Notes: generated from the letters alone by a model not told the origin. DNA of 46,366 nt from Marinitoga sp. 1197 (GCF_001021165.1 NZ_AZAY01000003.1:1-46366); one strand, 5' to 3'. Positions 18,317 to 28,790 are shown, counted from the first letter of the stretch. Numbers and translations: made by a program.

Positions 18317-19864
18317 ATGAAAAAAAATAAGTTTATATTATTAATTGTAATTCTAATATTATTTAATTTAAACATTAATGGGAAAATATTGAAATATGCA
18401 GAAGTAAGTAGACCTCAGTATTTCGCACCATATTTGAGTGATGATATTTTAACATTAAGAATTTTAGACCTCATATATGCCCCAATGTTTCGAATATTTA
18501 ATGTTGAAACAGCTGGAGATATCACAACTCCAGTAAAAAAAGTTTTTGCAAATGAATATAATACATCACCATATCGTACAACTGTAACATTAAAAAATAA
18601 TATAAAATGGTCTGATAATCATCGTAGAGAATTAACTTCAAAAGATATAGAATTTACATTTAATCTTATAAATTCAGATTATATAAACACATCCTATAAA
18701 TATATTACAAGTATTATTTCAAAAATTAAAACAATGTCTAAAAAGAGTTTAAGTGTCGATTATAAAGTTTATACAAAATATAAACTTTCTGTACTAGATT
18801 TCCCTATAGTTTCCTATAGAACATATTTATCTCCAAAAAATTACTTTAAAAAAGTTGAAAAGGGAGATTTGAATTTTAACGGTCCATATATATTAGAAAA
18901 AACATTCAAAAGAGACTCTATTTATTTTAAAAGAAATGTTAATTATCCTGATCCTCCAGAAATTGATGGAGTAAAAATTAGTATTTCTCCTAGTTATGAA
19001 AATATAGAAAAAGGTGTGATTTCTGGACTATATGAATTAATTACAGATGTGCCTCCAGAAAAAGCATATAGAAATTTTAAAGGAGATAAAAGGTTTAATA
19101 TCTATCCATCTTTTGAAAATAAATTTTATTATATATCGTTGAATTACAATAAAAATATTGAATTTAAAAATAAAAATTTTCGCCGTGCTTTAATATATGG
19201 AATAAATAGAGAAGGTATTTTAGATTCCGTATATTTAGGCGGCGGAAAGGTTATTAGTGGCCCATTCAATCCAACATTTTTTGGATATGATAACCAGATA
19301 ATTCCATATGAATACGATCAAAAAAAAGCTATAGAATATTTAAAAGACGTAAAATTCAAGAAAAAATTTATTTTTATCCAACCACAAGGAAATAAAGAAT
19401 TGGATAACGTAGTTTTTTCTATACAGCAAAACTTAAAAAAAATAAATATTATTCTTGATGTAAAAAAATATTCTTGGAGCGAATATCTTAATAAATTAAA
19501 AAATGGAGAATATGATATGGCTATAGTTGAGTATTCTTCTGCAAAAACTTTAACAAGTATAAGCCCTTTACTTTTACCTGATGGATATCTAAATTTTGGA
19601 AAATATAATTCAAAAGAGCAAAATGAAAAATTGTATAATTTGATAAAAGAAGTTGAAGGTCCATCATCCTTTGAGTTGGATCCAATTGTAATAACGACAA
19701 AATATAAAAATATCCATAAAATTTTACATGAAGAGATTCCATATATTTGGTTATTTACATTACAAAAAAGTCTTGTAATAAGTAAAATATATGATTTTGA
19801 CTTTATTGTACCTTCACGTCCTTTTATGAACATTGATGAGTGGAGGGTTATAAATGAAAATTAA
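18317..19864 (+). CDS. ABC transporter substrate-binding protein, family 5 (oligopeptide type)
   Basis: The 515-aa product is of normal length for SBP_bac_5 proteins of the Opp/Dpp type. A Sec signal (ILLIVILILFNLNINGK) lacks a lipobox Cys, so it is soluble or anchored by the uncleaved signal. Family features include KWSDNHRRELTSKDIEFTF, a GPYILEK strand after the first lobe, FYYISLNYNKNIEFKNKNFRRALIYGINREGIL (the conserved AL.YAIDRE region), and Gly-rich GGGKVISGPFNPTFFGY. AGGAG at 18303 supports the start. It overlaps the permease gene by 11 bases. It should deliver a peptide, or possibly an oligosaccharide as in many Thermotogota homologues, to the transporter encoded next. Confidence 0.9.
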   Translation: MKKNKFILLIVILILFNLNINGKILKYAEVSRPQYFAPYLSDDILTLRILDLIYAPMFRIFNVETAGDITTPVKKVFANEYNTSPYRTTVTLKNNIKWSDNHRRELTSKDIEFTFNLINSDYINTSYKYITSIISKIKTMSKKSLSVDYKVYTKYKLSVLDFPIVSYRTYLSPKNYFKKVEKGDLNFNGPYILEKTFKRDSIYFKRNVNYPDPPEIDGVKISISPSYENIEKGVISGLYELITDVPPEKAYRNFKGDKRFNIYPSFENKFYYISLNYNKNIEFKNKNFRRALIYGINREGILDSVYLGGGKVISGPFNPTFFGYDNQIIPYEYDQKKAIEYLKDVKFKKKFIFIQPQGNKELDNVVFSIQQNLKKINIILDVKKYSWSEYLNKLKNGEYDMAIVEYSSAKTLTSISPLLLPDGYLNFGKYNSKEQNEKLYNLIKEVEGPSSFELDPIVITTKYKNIHKILHEEIPYIWLFTLQKSLVISKIYDFDFIVPSRPFMNIDEWRVINEN

Positions 19865-20642
19865 AAAAATATTAAAAATATTATCTATCTTTTTATTATG
19901 GTTCTTAACTATGTTAATAATCCATCTTTCCAAAACAGGAAGGATAAATGGCTTTTTTTCACAGTTTATTTTAATGATTAAAAATTTTTTTAATCAAAAT
20001 TATCAAATAAGTAATTTAGAAATTATTAAAAGTTTATTAATTACACTTTCATTAATTATTGTTCCTATTATTTTTGGTGTTTTCTTTGGTGGAGTATTAG
20101 CCATTATATTAAAAAAAATAGATTTTAGTTTTTTATCCCTCTTTCCAGAATCCGTTTTATTTCTTTTTTTGTTGATAATAACTAATGGAAGATATACCCT
20201 TAATATTTCTTCTAATTTTAAGGGGATAATTATAAACATTGTTTTGATATGGGTTATTATTACTATAAGAATTTTGGGAATATCTAATCATTATATAAGA
20301 AAATCTTACTTTTTGTATGAAGAGAGTATATTTAACAGAATTACAGAGATTAGAAACATAAAAAAATTGAGGAAATATTTATATATACTCATTAGTATAA
20401 GTCTTGATTCTTTAAGTAATTTTATTTATGAAGTCCCTTTATTTATCACGTATAGTGCCATTCTTGAAATCAAAGCTCAAATTCCTGGAATAGCTTATTT
20501 GTTCTATACTTTTTTCGAAATTTCTGGAAGTTCTAATTTGATGAGAATAGGAACATTTATATTTTTAATATCAACAATATTTATAGAAATAATGTATATA
20601 ATAATAGAAAAACGTTATAAAAAAGAAGGGATTGAAATATGA
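19854..20642 (+). CDS. DppB/OppB-like ABC transporter permease (short)
   Basis: The 262-aa product has about six hydrophobic segments and belongs to the BPD_transp_1 permeases of peptide transporters. The segment EVPLFITYSAILEIKAQIPGIAYLFYTF matches the conserved DppB region where a Glu precedes an IPGLG-type motif. It is shorter than typical DppB (about 300-340 aa): the usual periplasmic region after the first segment is reduced, and the EAA loop (RITEIRNIKKLRKYLYIL) is weak. Both ends overlap neighbours (11 and 4 bases), so expression is translationally coupled to the binding protein and the fused permease-ATPase. Confidence 0.8.
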   Translation: MKIKKILKILSIFLLWFLTMLIIHLSKTGRINGFFSQFILMIKNFFNQNYQISNLEIIKSLLITLSLIIVPIIFGVFFGGVLAIILKKIDFSFLSLFPESVLFLFLLIITNGRYTLNISSNFKGIIINIVLIWVIITIRILGISNHYIRKSYFLYEESIFNRITEIRNIKKLRKYLYILISISLDSLSNFIYEVPLFITYSAILEIKAQIPGIAYLFYTFFEISGSSNLMRIGTFIFLISTIFIEIMYIIIEKRYKKEGIEI

Positions 20643-23056
20643 AAAAGAAATATATATTTTCTATCTTATTTTTATTATTTCATATAATAATTTCAATTTA
20701 TGGATCATTTTATGTAGATGGTGATGAATTCAGAAATATAAAAATAATTGAAAACGAATTAAGTCAAAACACACAACATTCCGCCAGAATTTCAAGAAAT
20801 AGTAGGAGTGAAGAATTTTCTTTGTTTGACATAATAAAAGGATCTTTATATGATTTATCTACCGTTTCTAAAAATGAAAACATATTAATACTTATAAGCG
20901 GATTAATTTCAATGATATTAGGAGGCATATTAGGAACAATAAAAAATAGTTATATTTCAAAAAAAATTATAAACGCAATATTACTTATACCTGGGCTTAT
21001 TATAGTATTATTTATATATAATTTTTATAGCGGAAATATAATTAGTTTAAGCATAGCTATAGGAATAATAGTATCTCCGAGAATTTCACTTTTATTAAGA
21101 AACAGATTAGATGAATTAAATAAAGAAGATTTTACATTTCTTTCGCTATTAAATGGAAATAGTTATATGCAAATTTTAAAAAAAGACTATTTCCCTTACA
21201 TCTTACCAATATATATTACAGCTATTGGATGGAGTATAGCAACATCTGTTATTTTTGAATCTATACTTGGATTTGCTGGACTAACTAATATATTTATACC
21301 AACTTTTGGAAGTCTATTCTATAAATTATACGACATATTTTTAATGTACAAATACTTATCAAACAATTATATTATATACACATTAATTGCAGGGACATAT
21401 GCTTTTCTGTTTTTAATATCTTTAATTTATATGTTTAATTTTATATCCCAAATTTCTGAAATAAATCTTAAAGGAAAATATGATGAATATCTTTTAGAAG
21501 TTTTTAATGGTAAATCTTATATGAAAAGTAATAAAATTCCATCTCGCATTTTTTCAATAGTAGTTAAAAATCTAAAAATATATTCCAATATAACATCAAA
21601 AAAAATAATTGAAATTGATAATATAAAATTTAATAAAGGAGATAAAGTTTTGCTAATTGGCGAATCAGGAATTGGTAAAACTGTATTTATGAATGCAATA
21701 AGTGGTTTTTTGAGTAGAAATTTTAAATATACTGGAGAAATCTTATATATAACTGATCAGGGTACCTATAACATCTTTAATCAAAAGGATAGAAAATTAT
21801 TATATAAATCTGGACTATTAGAATATATCTCTCAAAATCCTCAAAAATCTTTTAATAAATATTTTAGTTTAAATAAACAAATAAAGGATTTTGGCGCATA
21901 TAAACAAATCAAGAATTATAATTTGCCAGATTACAATGAAAACTGTAAAAATTATGTTTATGAAAAAAATGAGGGTCATTTACAAATGTGGAATTTTGAA
22001 ATTGCATTAACCAATTTTAGTCACAATCCTGGAATATTATTTTGCGATGAACCTACAGCATCATTAAACAAAATTAATGTTCTATCATATATAAAGAAAA
22101 GTTTTGATATTATAAAAGAAAACGACACATCTATACTTTTCTGGATAACACATCAAGTAGAAATGCTTATAGACCACCAAAACAATATTAGTTTCAATAA
22201 AATTTTAAAATTCGAAAGAAACGATGATAAATTTATTTACATTTTTGAAGATATGCAAGAAAATATGGCAAAAATAAAAAATGATATAAATGAATTTAAA
22301 AATAAAATGAATGATATTATGAATAAGATTTATAAAACAATTTCAAATAAAGAAGAATTTATAAAATTAAATCTCAAAAAAATAGAATTTTCTCAAAAGA
22401 AAATAAATTATAATATAAATGAAATATTAAATTTAGGAAACTTAGGAATTATTTACGGAAATAACGGTACAGGAAAAAGCACATTAGCTCGCATACTAAT
22501 AAATTACCACAATAAAAATGTGGATGGAGATATTGCATATATTATAGATAACAAAAGGTTAAATTTAAAAAGTATAAAAAATAAAGATTATATATTTCTT
22601 TTAAAATACCTTGAGTATGTTTTTCAAAATCCTGAAAAAGCATTAAATCCATATAGAAAAGTTTATGAATACCTTGAAGATCTAAAAGAAAATTTTAATA
22701 TAAACTATACAGATTTTTATAAAGAATTCAAAGAATTATATAAGGGGAAAAATTTTGAAGATATTTTAAAGAAAAGAATTTATGAATTAAGTTACGGTGA
22801 AAAAAAACGATTCCTTATATTTAAAAGCATTCTAAAAAAACCAAAATTACTGATTCTTGATGAACCTACCGCTTCTTTGGATTATAATAATATTATAATA
22901 TTATTTAGAGAAATATATAATTTTAGGGAAACTAACAATAATAATATATTACTCATTATATCTCACAGTTCATTTCTTTTTTCAAACACATTGCATTTTT
23001 CTAAAAACGATTTAAAAAAGGCAAAAATAAAAATATTTAGAGGTGAGAAAATATGA
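20639..23056 (+). CDS. Three-part fusion: DppC-like permease plus two ABC ATPase domains
   Basis: The 805-aa protein combines what are normally three Opp/Dpp subunits. Residues 1-275 are a DppC-like permease, with the first segment near the start, further membrane segments from about 80, and FESILGFAGLTNIFIPTFGS. The first ATPase has Walker A GESGIGKT (341-348), Q-loop Gln399, Walker B DE at 470-471 and His505, but the LSGGQ position reads GHLQMWNF (446-453). A charged helical linker spans about 545-585. The second ATPase has Walker A GNNGTGKS (607-614), signature LSYGEKKR (717-724), Walker B Asp741-Glu742 and His776. One composite ATP site should be consensus and the other degenerate. Both start and stop overlap neighbours by ATGA. 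Confidence 0.9.
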   Translation: MKKKYIFSILFLLFHIIISIYGSFYVDGDEFRNIKIIENELSQNTQHSARISRNSRSEEFSLFDIIKGSLYDLSTVSKNENILILISGLISMILGGILGTIKNSYISKKIINAILLIPGLIIVLFIYNFYSGNIISLSIAIGIIVSPRISLLLRNRLDELNKEDFTFLSLLNGNSYMQILKKDYFPYILPIYITAIGWSIATSVIFESILGFAGLTNIFIPTFGSLFYKLYDIFLMYKYLSNNYIIYTLIAGTYAFLFLISLIYMFNFISQISEINLKGKYDEYLLEVFNGKSYMKSNKIPSRIFSIVVKNLKIYSNITSKKIIEIDNIKFNKGDKVLLIGESGIGKTVFMNAISGFLSRNFKYTGEILYITDQGTYNIFNQKDRKLLYKSGLLEYISQNPQKSFNKYFSLNKQIKDFGAYKQIKNYNLPDYNENCKNYVYEKNEGHLQMWNFEIALTNFSHNPGILFCDEPTASLNKINVLSYIKKSFDIIKENDTSILFWITHQVEMLIDHQNNISFNKILKFERNDDKFIYIFEDMQENMAKIKNDINEFKNKMNDIMNKIYKTISNKEEFIKLNLKKIEFSQKKINYNINEILNLGNLGIIYGNNGTGKSTLARILINYHNKNVDGDIAYIIDNKRLNLKSIKNKDYIFLLKYLEYVFQNPEKALNPYRKVYEYLEDLKENFNINYTDFYKEFKELYKGKNFEDILKKRIYELSYGEKKRFLIFKSILKKPKLLILDEPTASLDYNNIIILFREIYNFRETNNNNILLIISHSSFLFSNTLHFSKNDLKKAKIKIFRGEKI

Positions 23057-26000
23057 AAAAAAAGGTTATTGTAATGGTATTTCTACTTTTAATAAGTACT
23101 TTAATGTTTTCTGAATTTGAATCATTGTTCATGACAACATTAAACAAAGATTTAAACATTTCTTTTCAATACAACCAAGATTATGGTCTTGGTGCTGAAT
23201 TAGCTATAAAAAATATATTTATATCTGCTTATCCAGGAGTGAATTTTAATGATTTTAATGTTAACCTTTTTAACTATAAAATAGATGCTGGATATAAACT
23301 TACTTTGGGAAATCTTTCAATTGTTCCTTATTTTCAAATGGAAGCATTTAAAAATTCGGTATTCAATACAATAATTTTTTTAGATTATAAAAGCTTCGGA
23401 TTTGGAATAAATACACCTATTTATACAACAAACAAGAAAAGCTTGGACTTTTTATTATATACCAAATTATATGGAACAGAATTTTTTCTTACAATTCCTT
23501 ATGATTTTGAAGCAAGTTCAATACCTTATTTCAATCTTGGTGTAAGAGCAAATTTATTTAGAATTGGCTTTTCAATAGGTTCTACATTTGAAAATACAAC
23601 ACTTTCAAATTATAATGTACAATTATCTTACTTTAATAAAAAGCTAATCCCAATTAAAATAGAACTCAATAACGTTTTATCAAAAAATAGTATATATCGA
23701 TTTAAAAAAAGCGCGGCAGTAGATATAAATATAAAAAATGAAAGTAAAAATAATAAAAATATAAAATATAAGATGCAAATTATACATAATTCAAAAGTTT
23801 TGTTCGAAAAAATATTATCTGGTGAAACTGCAAATATAACCTGGTATCCATCAGAATATGGATTATATGATATAAAATTGTATAGTTTAAATTCAGATTT
23901 CGATTTGAAATATAAAAAGATAGGATTTATTGTATATGACAACAAACCTACAATTAAAATAGAAAACTTTTCATATAAAACCGAGCAAAATGTAAGCAAA
24001 AAAATAAAAGTAATAACAGAATATAAATATTTTGATCCTTTTAAAGAATCCATTCTTTACGTTAACATAAATGGTAAATTATATAAAAAATTTCAATTAA
24101 ATAATAAAAATCAGAAAATAGAATTGGATCTACCAACTTCAGAGTTGGGTACTTTTTCATTAAATATAAAAGTCGATGATAGTTCATTAACAAAATTTTA
24201 TAAAGTAAAGAATAAAATTTCCTTCAAACCAATTAATATAAATTATTTTGAAAATAAAAATTTCAAAATTTCTCTTTCTGATTTATATAATAATCCTTTT
24301 GAATTTGAAGTTGTTGATTCAAACGGGAAAAAAATAGTTAATGAAGATATTACTTTTTATATAAAAAATAGAAAAGGAGATATTGTTTATAAATATAATA
24401 CAAAAACAGATAAAGATGGAATTGCAAGATTTTTTATCTTCACCGATTCTTTAGAAAGTGATACATACAAAATAGATGTTCAAATTCCAAATCTACAGAA
24501 TAATGAATATATATCTTTATACATAAAAAATATACCATATATCCAAATTGTAAAAAATCCATTTAAGATAAAATTTAACACAGTAAAAACTTCAGAATAT
24601 TCTATAGGCGAAGGCAGTAATGAAAAGATTCCAGGAAAAACTAAAGTAAAAACTTCAGAAAATACATTTTATTATAACTATACTATAAAAAATAAGACTA
24701 TTAACTATAGTGGCACAGATGAAACATTAAAAGTAAATATAATGGTTTATGATTTAAACGGAAAGCCTTTAAACACATGTAATGTAAATGCTAAAATATT
24801 TATCGAAGACGACCCAGACGCAGAAATTGATGATATATTGACTTATAAGAAAGAAATAAGATTAAATAATAAAGGACAAGGAGAAATAATTATTAATATA
24901 CTTGATCATGATAAATTTATAGGAAATAACTATATTTTGTTAATATCTGCTTATACATTATCAAATGAGAAAAAAATATGGGGGGAAAACACAACATATA
25001 ATTATTTAAGAATAAAGCCGATACAAACTATATTGAAAAAAGTAGAAATTAAATATCCACAAATAAGAAAATATGGGGAGAAAATGAAATTAAAATTCAT
25101 ATCAAAAGGTTATTCTTTAATTAATCAAACCTTAGAAAATATGAGATTTGTAAAAATAGAGGTTTATATGGAAGTAAACAATAAAACCTATACATATACC
25201 TTTTATACCAATCAAAAAGGTGAATATGAAATAGAAACACCCCCAATATATGATAATTCAATATATATATCTTATAGTGGTTTCCAACAATTTAGTGGTG
25301 AAGAAATAAAATTAAAAGATGAAAATATAACATTAAACATTAATAATTATACTTCTAAAAATATAGATTTTAAAAACATATATAATAGTAGTATAAAAAC
25401 AGTCATAAAGAATAATTATAGTTCTAACATCAGGATTGATGACTCTTCAGAGTATGAATTAAAATTATTTATGAATAATTATCAGATTTCATCTTTTAAA
25501 ATTGCTGGAAATAGAATATTAAATAATGATATATATAAAATATTTGATGTTAGAATACCAAACACCAAAAAGAGCAAATCAATATACCTTGAATCAAGAG
25601 TACCATTTGCTATATTTAAAGAAAATTTATTTATTGGAATCTCCACATATAAAAACTTTAAATATATATATAATGGAAAAATACCTTTTAATGAAGGCTA
25701 TTTGCTAATTAAACCGTTAAAGGGAGATTTTTCTAATTACTATATAAGCCTAAATAATGGTGATAATATTGAAGAAAAAATTGAATTCTGTGAAGACATT
25801 GTTGATTATAAAATGAATTTTGAAATTGAAGATATGTTTGGGAATTTAAGTGAAGATTTGTTTGGAGTTAAATTATTTATTAATGACTATTATATAAAAA
25901 CATTTGCCAATGAATCAAATGCAGATGTAAAAATACCATTATTCGAATGGGGAAATATTGTAAAAATCAAATTGATAAGAAACAATCATATTATATATGA

Positions 26001-27348
26001 AGAAAGTATAAAGCCCGCAAAAATTTTAACCAAAAAAACATTTGATAAACTAATTGAAGAAAAATTAATAAAAACAAAAATAATGATAGAAAATGATAAA
26101 ACAAAATCAAACATGAAATTAGAAAAAATTTATGTTGAAGGTAAAACATTTAAAGGAAATTATTATCCTATAACCGAAGTTTATTTTGATGAAAATGGCA
26201 ATATAGAGCTACCAGAAGGTACATATAATTTCTATATGGTATTTCCAATAGAAGATGGATATAAATTATCTAAAATTGGGATCAATAAAGAAGTATCAGA
26301 AAAGAACAACCGTGAATATTTTAAAATTAAAATCCCTCAATTCTTTGTAAATGTCTCAACTAAGTTCGACATAAAAGATAAAGATAGAATGATGAAAATA
26401 TATTTAGATGGTCATGAAGTATATTATGGAAATACCAGTAAAATAGCAGAATTTTTTGTTCCTCGAGGATATCACTTACTTGAATTTGAAATACCTGGCT
26501 TTAAAAAACTAAAAATTTTAAAATTATTTGAAGAAACAATAAATGGTAATCAACCGTTAAATTTCGTAAAAATATATATAAATTCAAAAACATTCGAAGG
26601 AAATAAAATTTTAAATAAACATTTTTTTACTACCTCAGATTTATCTTTGTCAAAATATGAAAAAGATATAGAACATTCCTATTTTAAAGTTGCTCAAATG
26701 TATCAAACTTATCATATTATTTCAAAAGAAAAATATAGATTAGAAATAAAATCAGAAGAATTATCATTCGATTCAAAAACAAATTCATTAATATTTAATC
26801 CAAACGGAAAAAAAGAAATAAATATTATAAAAGACTACTACTATCAAAAAATTCAAACACCTTTCAATTTAAAAGGACTTTTACTATTAAAATCTTATTA
26901 TAATGAAAGATATCCTTTAATATTAAATCTCATTTCTAACATTGAAAATAAAACACAAATACCTATAATGTATCCACAAAATATCAGAATACCACAGTTT
27001 AAAACTAAAAATAATGTATTATTAAAATTACCATATACACAAGGTATAAAAAGTGTAAATGTTAGAGCCATATATTCTATAAAAGATTATAAATATTTAA
27101 TTGAATATATTCAAAATTGCGAAGTACATTCAGAAATAATTAAAGGTGGAAAAAATATTTTATATATAAAATTAAATAATTTATACGAAAAAGTGGATTA
27201 TTATCTTGAAATAATATTTAAAAACTCAACTTCCAAAGAAATTAAACATTTTAAAATTGATGATTTTAATAATATTCAAGGAGAAAAACATTTCGATGGA
27301 ATTCTAATAGATATAGAGCAATTAAAATTAAATAATGAAGATTTTTGA
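23053..27348 (+). CDS. Giant exported protein: beta-rich N-terminus with many Ig/MG-like domains
   Basis: The 1431-aa product has a Sec signal (VIVMVFLLLISTLMFS). Residues about 20-215 consist of short amphipathic strands with Gly turns (SIVPYFQMEAFKN, SFGFGINTPIY, NLGVRANLFRIGFSIGSTF) that look like an outer-membrane barrel of about ten or more strands. The remainder is a chain of beta-sandwich modules. Several have the pattern VVDSNGKKIVNEDITFYIKN...TDKDGIARFFI, resembling macroglobulin/MG2-like or carboxypeptidase-regulatory-like domains, but no thioester motif is seen. A late region has a PEGA-like motif (VPRGYHLLEFEIPGFKKL). The start overlaps the ATPase stop, so it is translationally coupled to the transporter and is a candidate outer-envelope partner. 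Confidence 0.6.
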   Translation: MKKKVIVMVFLLLISTLMFSEFESLFMTTLNKDLNISFQYNQDYGLGAELAIKNIFISAYPGVNFNDFNVNLFNYKIDAGYKLTLGNLSIVPYFQMEAFKNSVFNTIIFLDYKSFGFGINTPIYTTNKKSLDFLLYTKLYGTEFFLTIPYDFEASSIPYFNLGVRANLFRIGFSIGSTFENTTLSNYNVQLSYFNKKLIPIKIELNNVLSKNSIYRFKKSAAVDINIKNESKNNKNIKYKMQIIHNSKVLFEKILSGETANITWYPSEYGLYDIKLYSLNSDFDLKYKKIGFIVYDNKPTIKIENFSYKTEQNVSKKIKVITEYKYFDPFKESILYVNINGKLYKKFQLNNKNQKIELDLPTSELGTFSLNIKVDDSSLTKFYKVKNKISFKPININYFENKNFKISLSDLYNNPFEFEVVDSNGKKIVNEDITFYIKNRKGDIVYKYNTKTDKDGIARFFIFTDSLESDTYKIDVQIPNLQNNEYISLYIKNIPYIQIVKNPFKIKFNTVKTSEYSIGEGSNEKIPGKTKVKTSENTFYYNYTIKNKTINYSGTDETLKVNIMVYDLNGKPLNTCNVNAKIFIEDDPDAEIDDILTYKKEIRLNNKGQGEIIINILDHDKFIGNNYILLISAYTLSNEKKIWGENTTYNYLRIKPIQTILKKVEIKYPQIRKYGEKMKLKFISKGYSLINQTLENMRFVKIEVYMEVNNKTYTYTFYTNQKGEYEIETPPIYDNSIYISYSGFQQFSGEEIKLKDENITLNINNYTSKNIDFKNIYNSSIKTVIKNNYSSNIRIDDSSEYELKLFMNNYQISSFKIAGNRILNNDIYKIFDVRIPNTKKSKSIYLESRVPFAIFKENLFIGISTYKNFKYIYNGKIPFNEGYLLIKPLKGDFSNYYISLNNGDNIEEKIEFCEDIVDYKMNFEIEDMFGNLSEDLFGVKLFINDYYIKTFANESNADVKIPLFEWGNIVKIKLIRNNHIIYEESIKPAKILTKKTFDKLIEEKLIKTKIMIENDKTKSNMKLEKIYVEGKTFKGNYYPITEVYFDENGNIELPEGTYNFYMVFPIEDGYKLSKIGINKEVSEKNNREYFKIKIPQFFVNVSTKFDIKDKDRMMKIYLDGHEVYYGNTSKIAEFFVPRGYHLLEFEIPGFKKLKILKLFEETINGNQPLNFVKIYINSKTFEGNKILNKHFFTTSDLSLSKYEKDIEHSYFKVAQMYQTYHIISKEKYRLEIKSEELSFDSKTNSLIFNPNGKKEINIIKDYYYQKIQTPFNLKGLLLLKSYYNERYPLILNLISNIENKTQIPIMYPQNIRIPQFKTKNNVLLKLPYTQGIKSVNVRAIYSIKDYKYLIEYIQNCEVHSEIIKGGKNILYIKLNNLYEKVDYYLEIIFKNSTSKEIKHFKIDDFNNIQGEKHFDGILIDIEQLKLNNEDF

Positions 27349-27393
27349 TATTGTAGTAAAAAACTCAACATATAAAATAAGAGATGGGGGAAA

Positions 27394-28602
27394 ATGAAAA
27401 AAATAATAATGATACTAATTTTAATAACGCTAATACTCTCAGGATGTGTAACAAATAACAACGCACCTTCAAAAGCATTAGAAGTTTATCCCATAAATTA
27501 TAGCGAAGGAATACCGTTAAAAATCACATTAAAATGGCAAGGATATGATGAAGAAGATGGGAGCAATTTGAATTATGATGTACACGTAGGAAAATGCAAA
27601 GATAATATGAGTTTAATTGAAGATCAAATAACAAAAAATGAATGTCAAGTACTTGGATTAGAACCAACCACAACATATTATTGGAAAATAGATAGTATAG
27701 ACAGTAAAGGAGCAAAGAGAGAAGGAGAAATATGGGAATTTACAACCAGAGAAAATACTCCACCAACAACACCAGAAATAATTGAACCAGAAAATGGAGG
27801 AACTAATGTAAGTTTAAATCCAACATTAAAATGGAAGTCTATTGATATTGATGGACATAAAATAACATATGACATATACATTGGAGCAGACAAAAACAGT
27901 TTAAAATTAATAGAAAAAGATTATGAAGAATCAACATATAAAATAGAAGGGTTAACGCCGATAACAGCATATTATTGGAAAATAATAGCAAAAGATGGGT
28001 ATGGTGGAATAATAGAAGGAGATGTTTGGGAATTCAAAACCAAAGAAAACACCCCACCTACAAAACCAAAAATAATAGAACCATATAATGGAGCAAAGAA
28101 TGTAAGTTTAACTCCAATATTAAAATGGAAATCAGAAGATATTGATGGACATAAAATAATATATGACATATATTTTGGGAATGACAAAAACAATTTAAAA
28201 TTAATAGAAAAAGATTATAAAGAAACAACATATAAAATAAGGAAATTAGAATTAGGAATAACATATTATTGGAAAATAATAGCAAAAGATGGGTATGGTG
28301 GAATAGCAGAAGGAGAAATATGGGAATTTACAACATCATTATTAAAATGGAAGTACAAAACAGGAGGAGACGTATTCTCTTCCCCAGCGATAGGGAGTGA
28401 CAGGACTATATATATTGGCAGTTGGGATAACTATGTATATGCAATAAACGGAGATGGAACATTAAAATTGAAGTACAAGACAGAGTGGGATGTATCTTCC
28501 TCACCAGTGATAGGAAGTGACGGGACTATATATGTTGGCAGTAGGGATTACTACTTATATGCAACAAACGAAAATAACGGTGGTTTAGCAGACACACCAT
28601 AG
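27394..28602 (+). pseudogene. Decaying FN3/PQQ-propeller lipoprotein (two blades, premature stop)
   Basis: The frame starts with lipobox LSGC (Cys18) and has three FN3-like domains (about 26-303) like its paralogues. Only two PQQ-like blades (about 317-402) follow, against eight in the complete members, which cannot close a propeller. The frame ends GGLADTP then TAG at 28600-28602, exactly where all paralogues have TGG (Trp of WPMFHANPQHTG). The ancestral frame continues as PMFHANPQHTGNVNDN to TAA at 28651-28653. The signs are a nonsense change plus loss of six blades. The 5' part remains intact and could still yield a surface FN3 lipoprotein. Its 5' end is almost identical to that of the gene at 41093. 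Confidence 0.75.
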
Positions 28603-28790
28603 CCAATGTTCCATGCAAATCCGCAGCATACTGGCAATGTCAATGACAATTAAAACATTACAAAAGTAAAATAAAAACACTATATGCTGATTTTAATCAA
28701 AATAACTATATTAAAACAAAAAGAACTTAGACAAATAATATATTATAGATTTTTTTAAAATACTAAAGATTTTTAATAAGGAGAGATATA
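28603..28790 (+). other. Post-stop remnant and AT-rich spacer
   Basis: 28603-28653 is the untranslated continuation of the preceding frame (PMFHANPQHTG and a second stop). The bases that follow (TTAAAACATTACAAAAGTAAAATAA) resemble the flank after the stop at 34683. No convincing promoter or GC-rich terminator was found before AAGGAGA near 28780. Confidence 0.6.

Noticed and set aside
19318-19833. Minus-strand frame of 171 codons inside the binding-protein gene
   Set aside because: The + strand encodes a well-recognised family-5 binding protein. The reverse frame has no signal, motif or ribosome site.
23053-27348. Alpha-2-macroglobulin protease inhibitor
   Set aside because: Some domains look MG-like, but no CxEQ thioester motif or bait-region context is seen.
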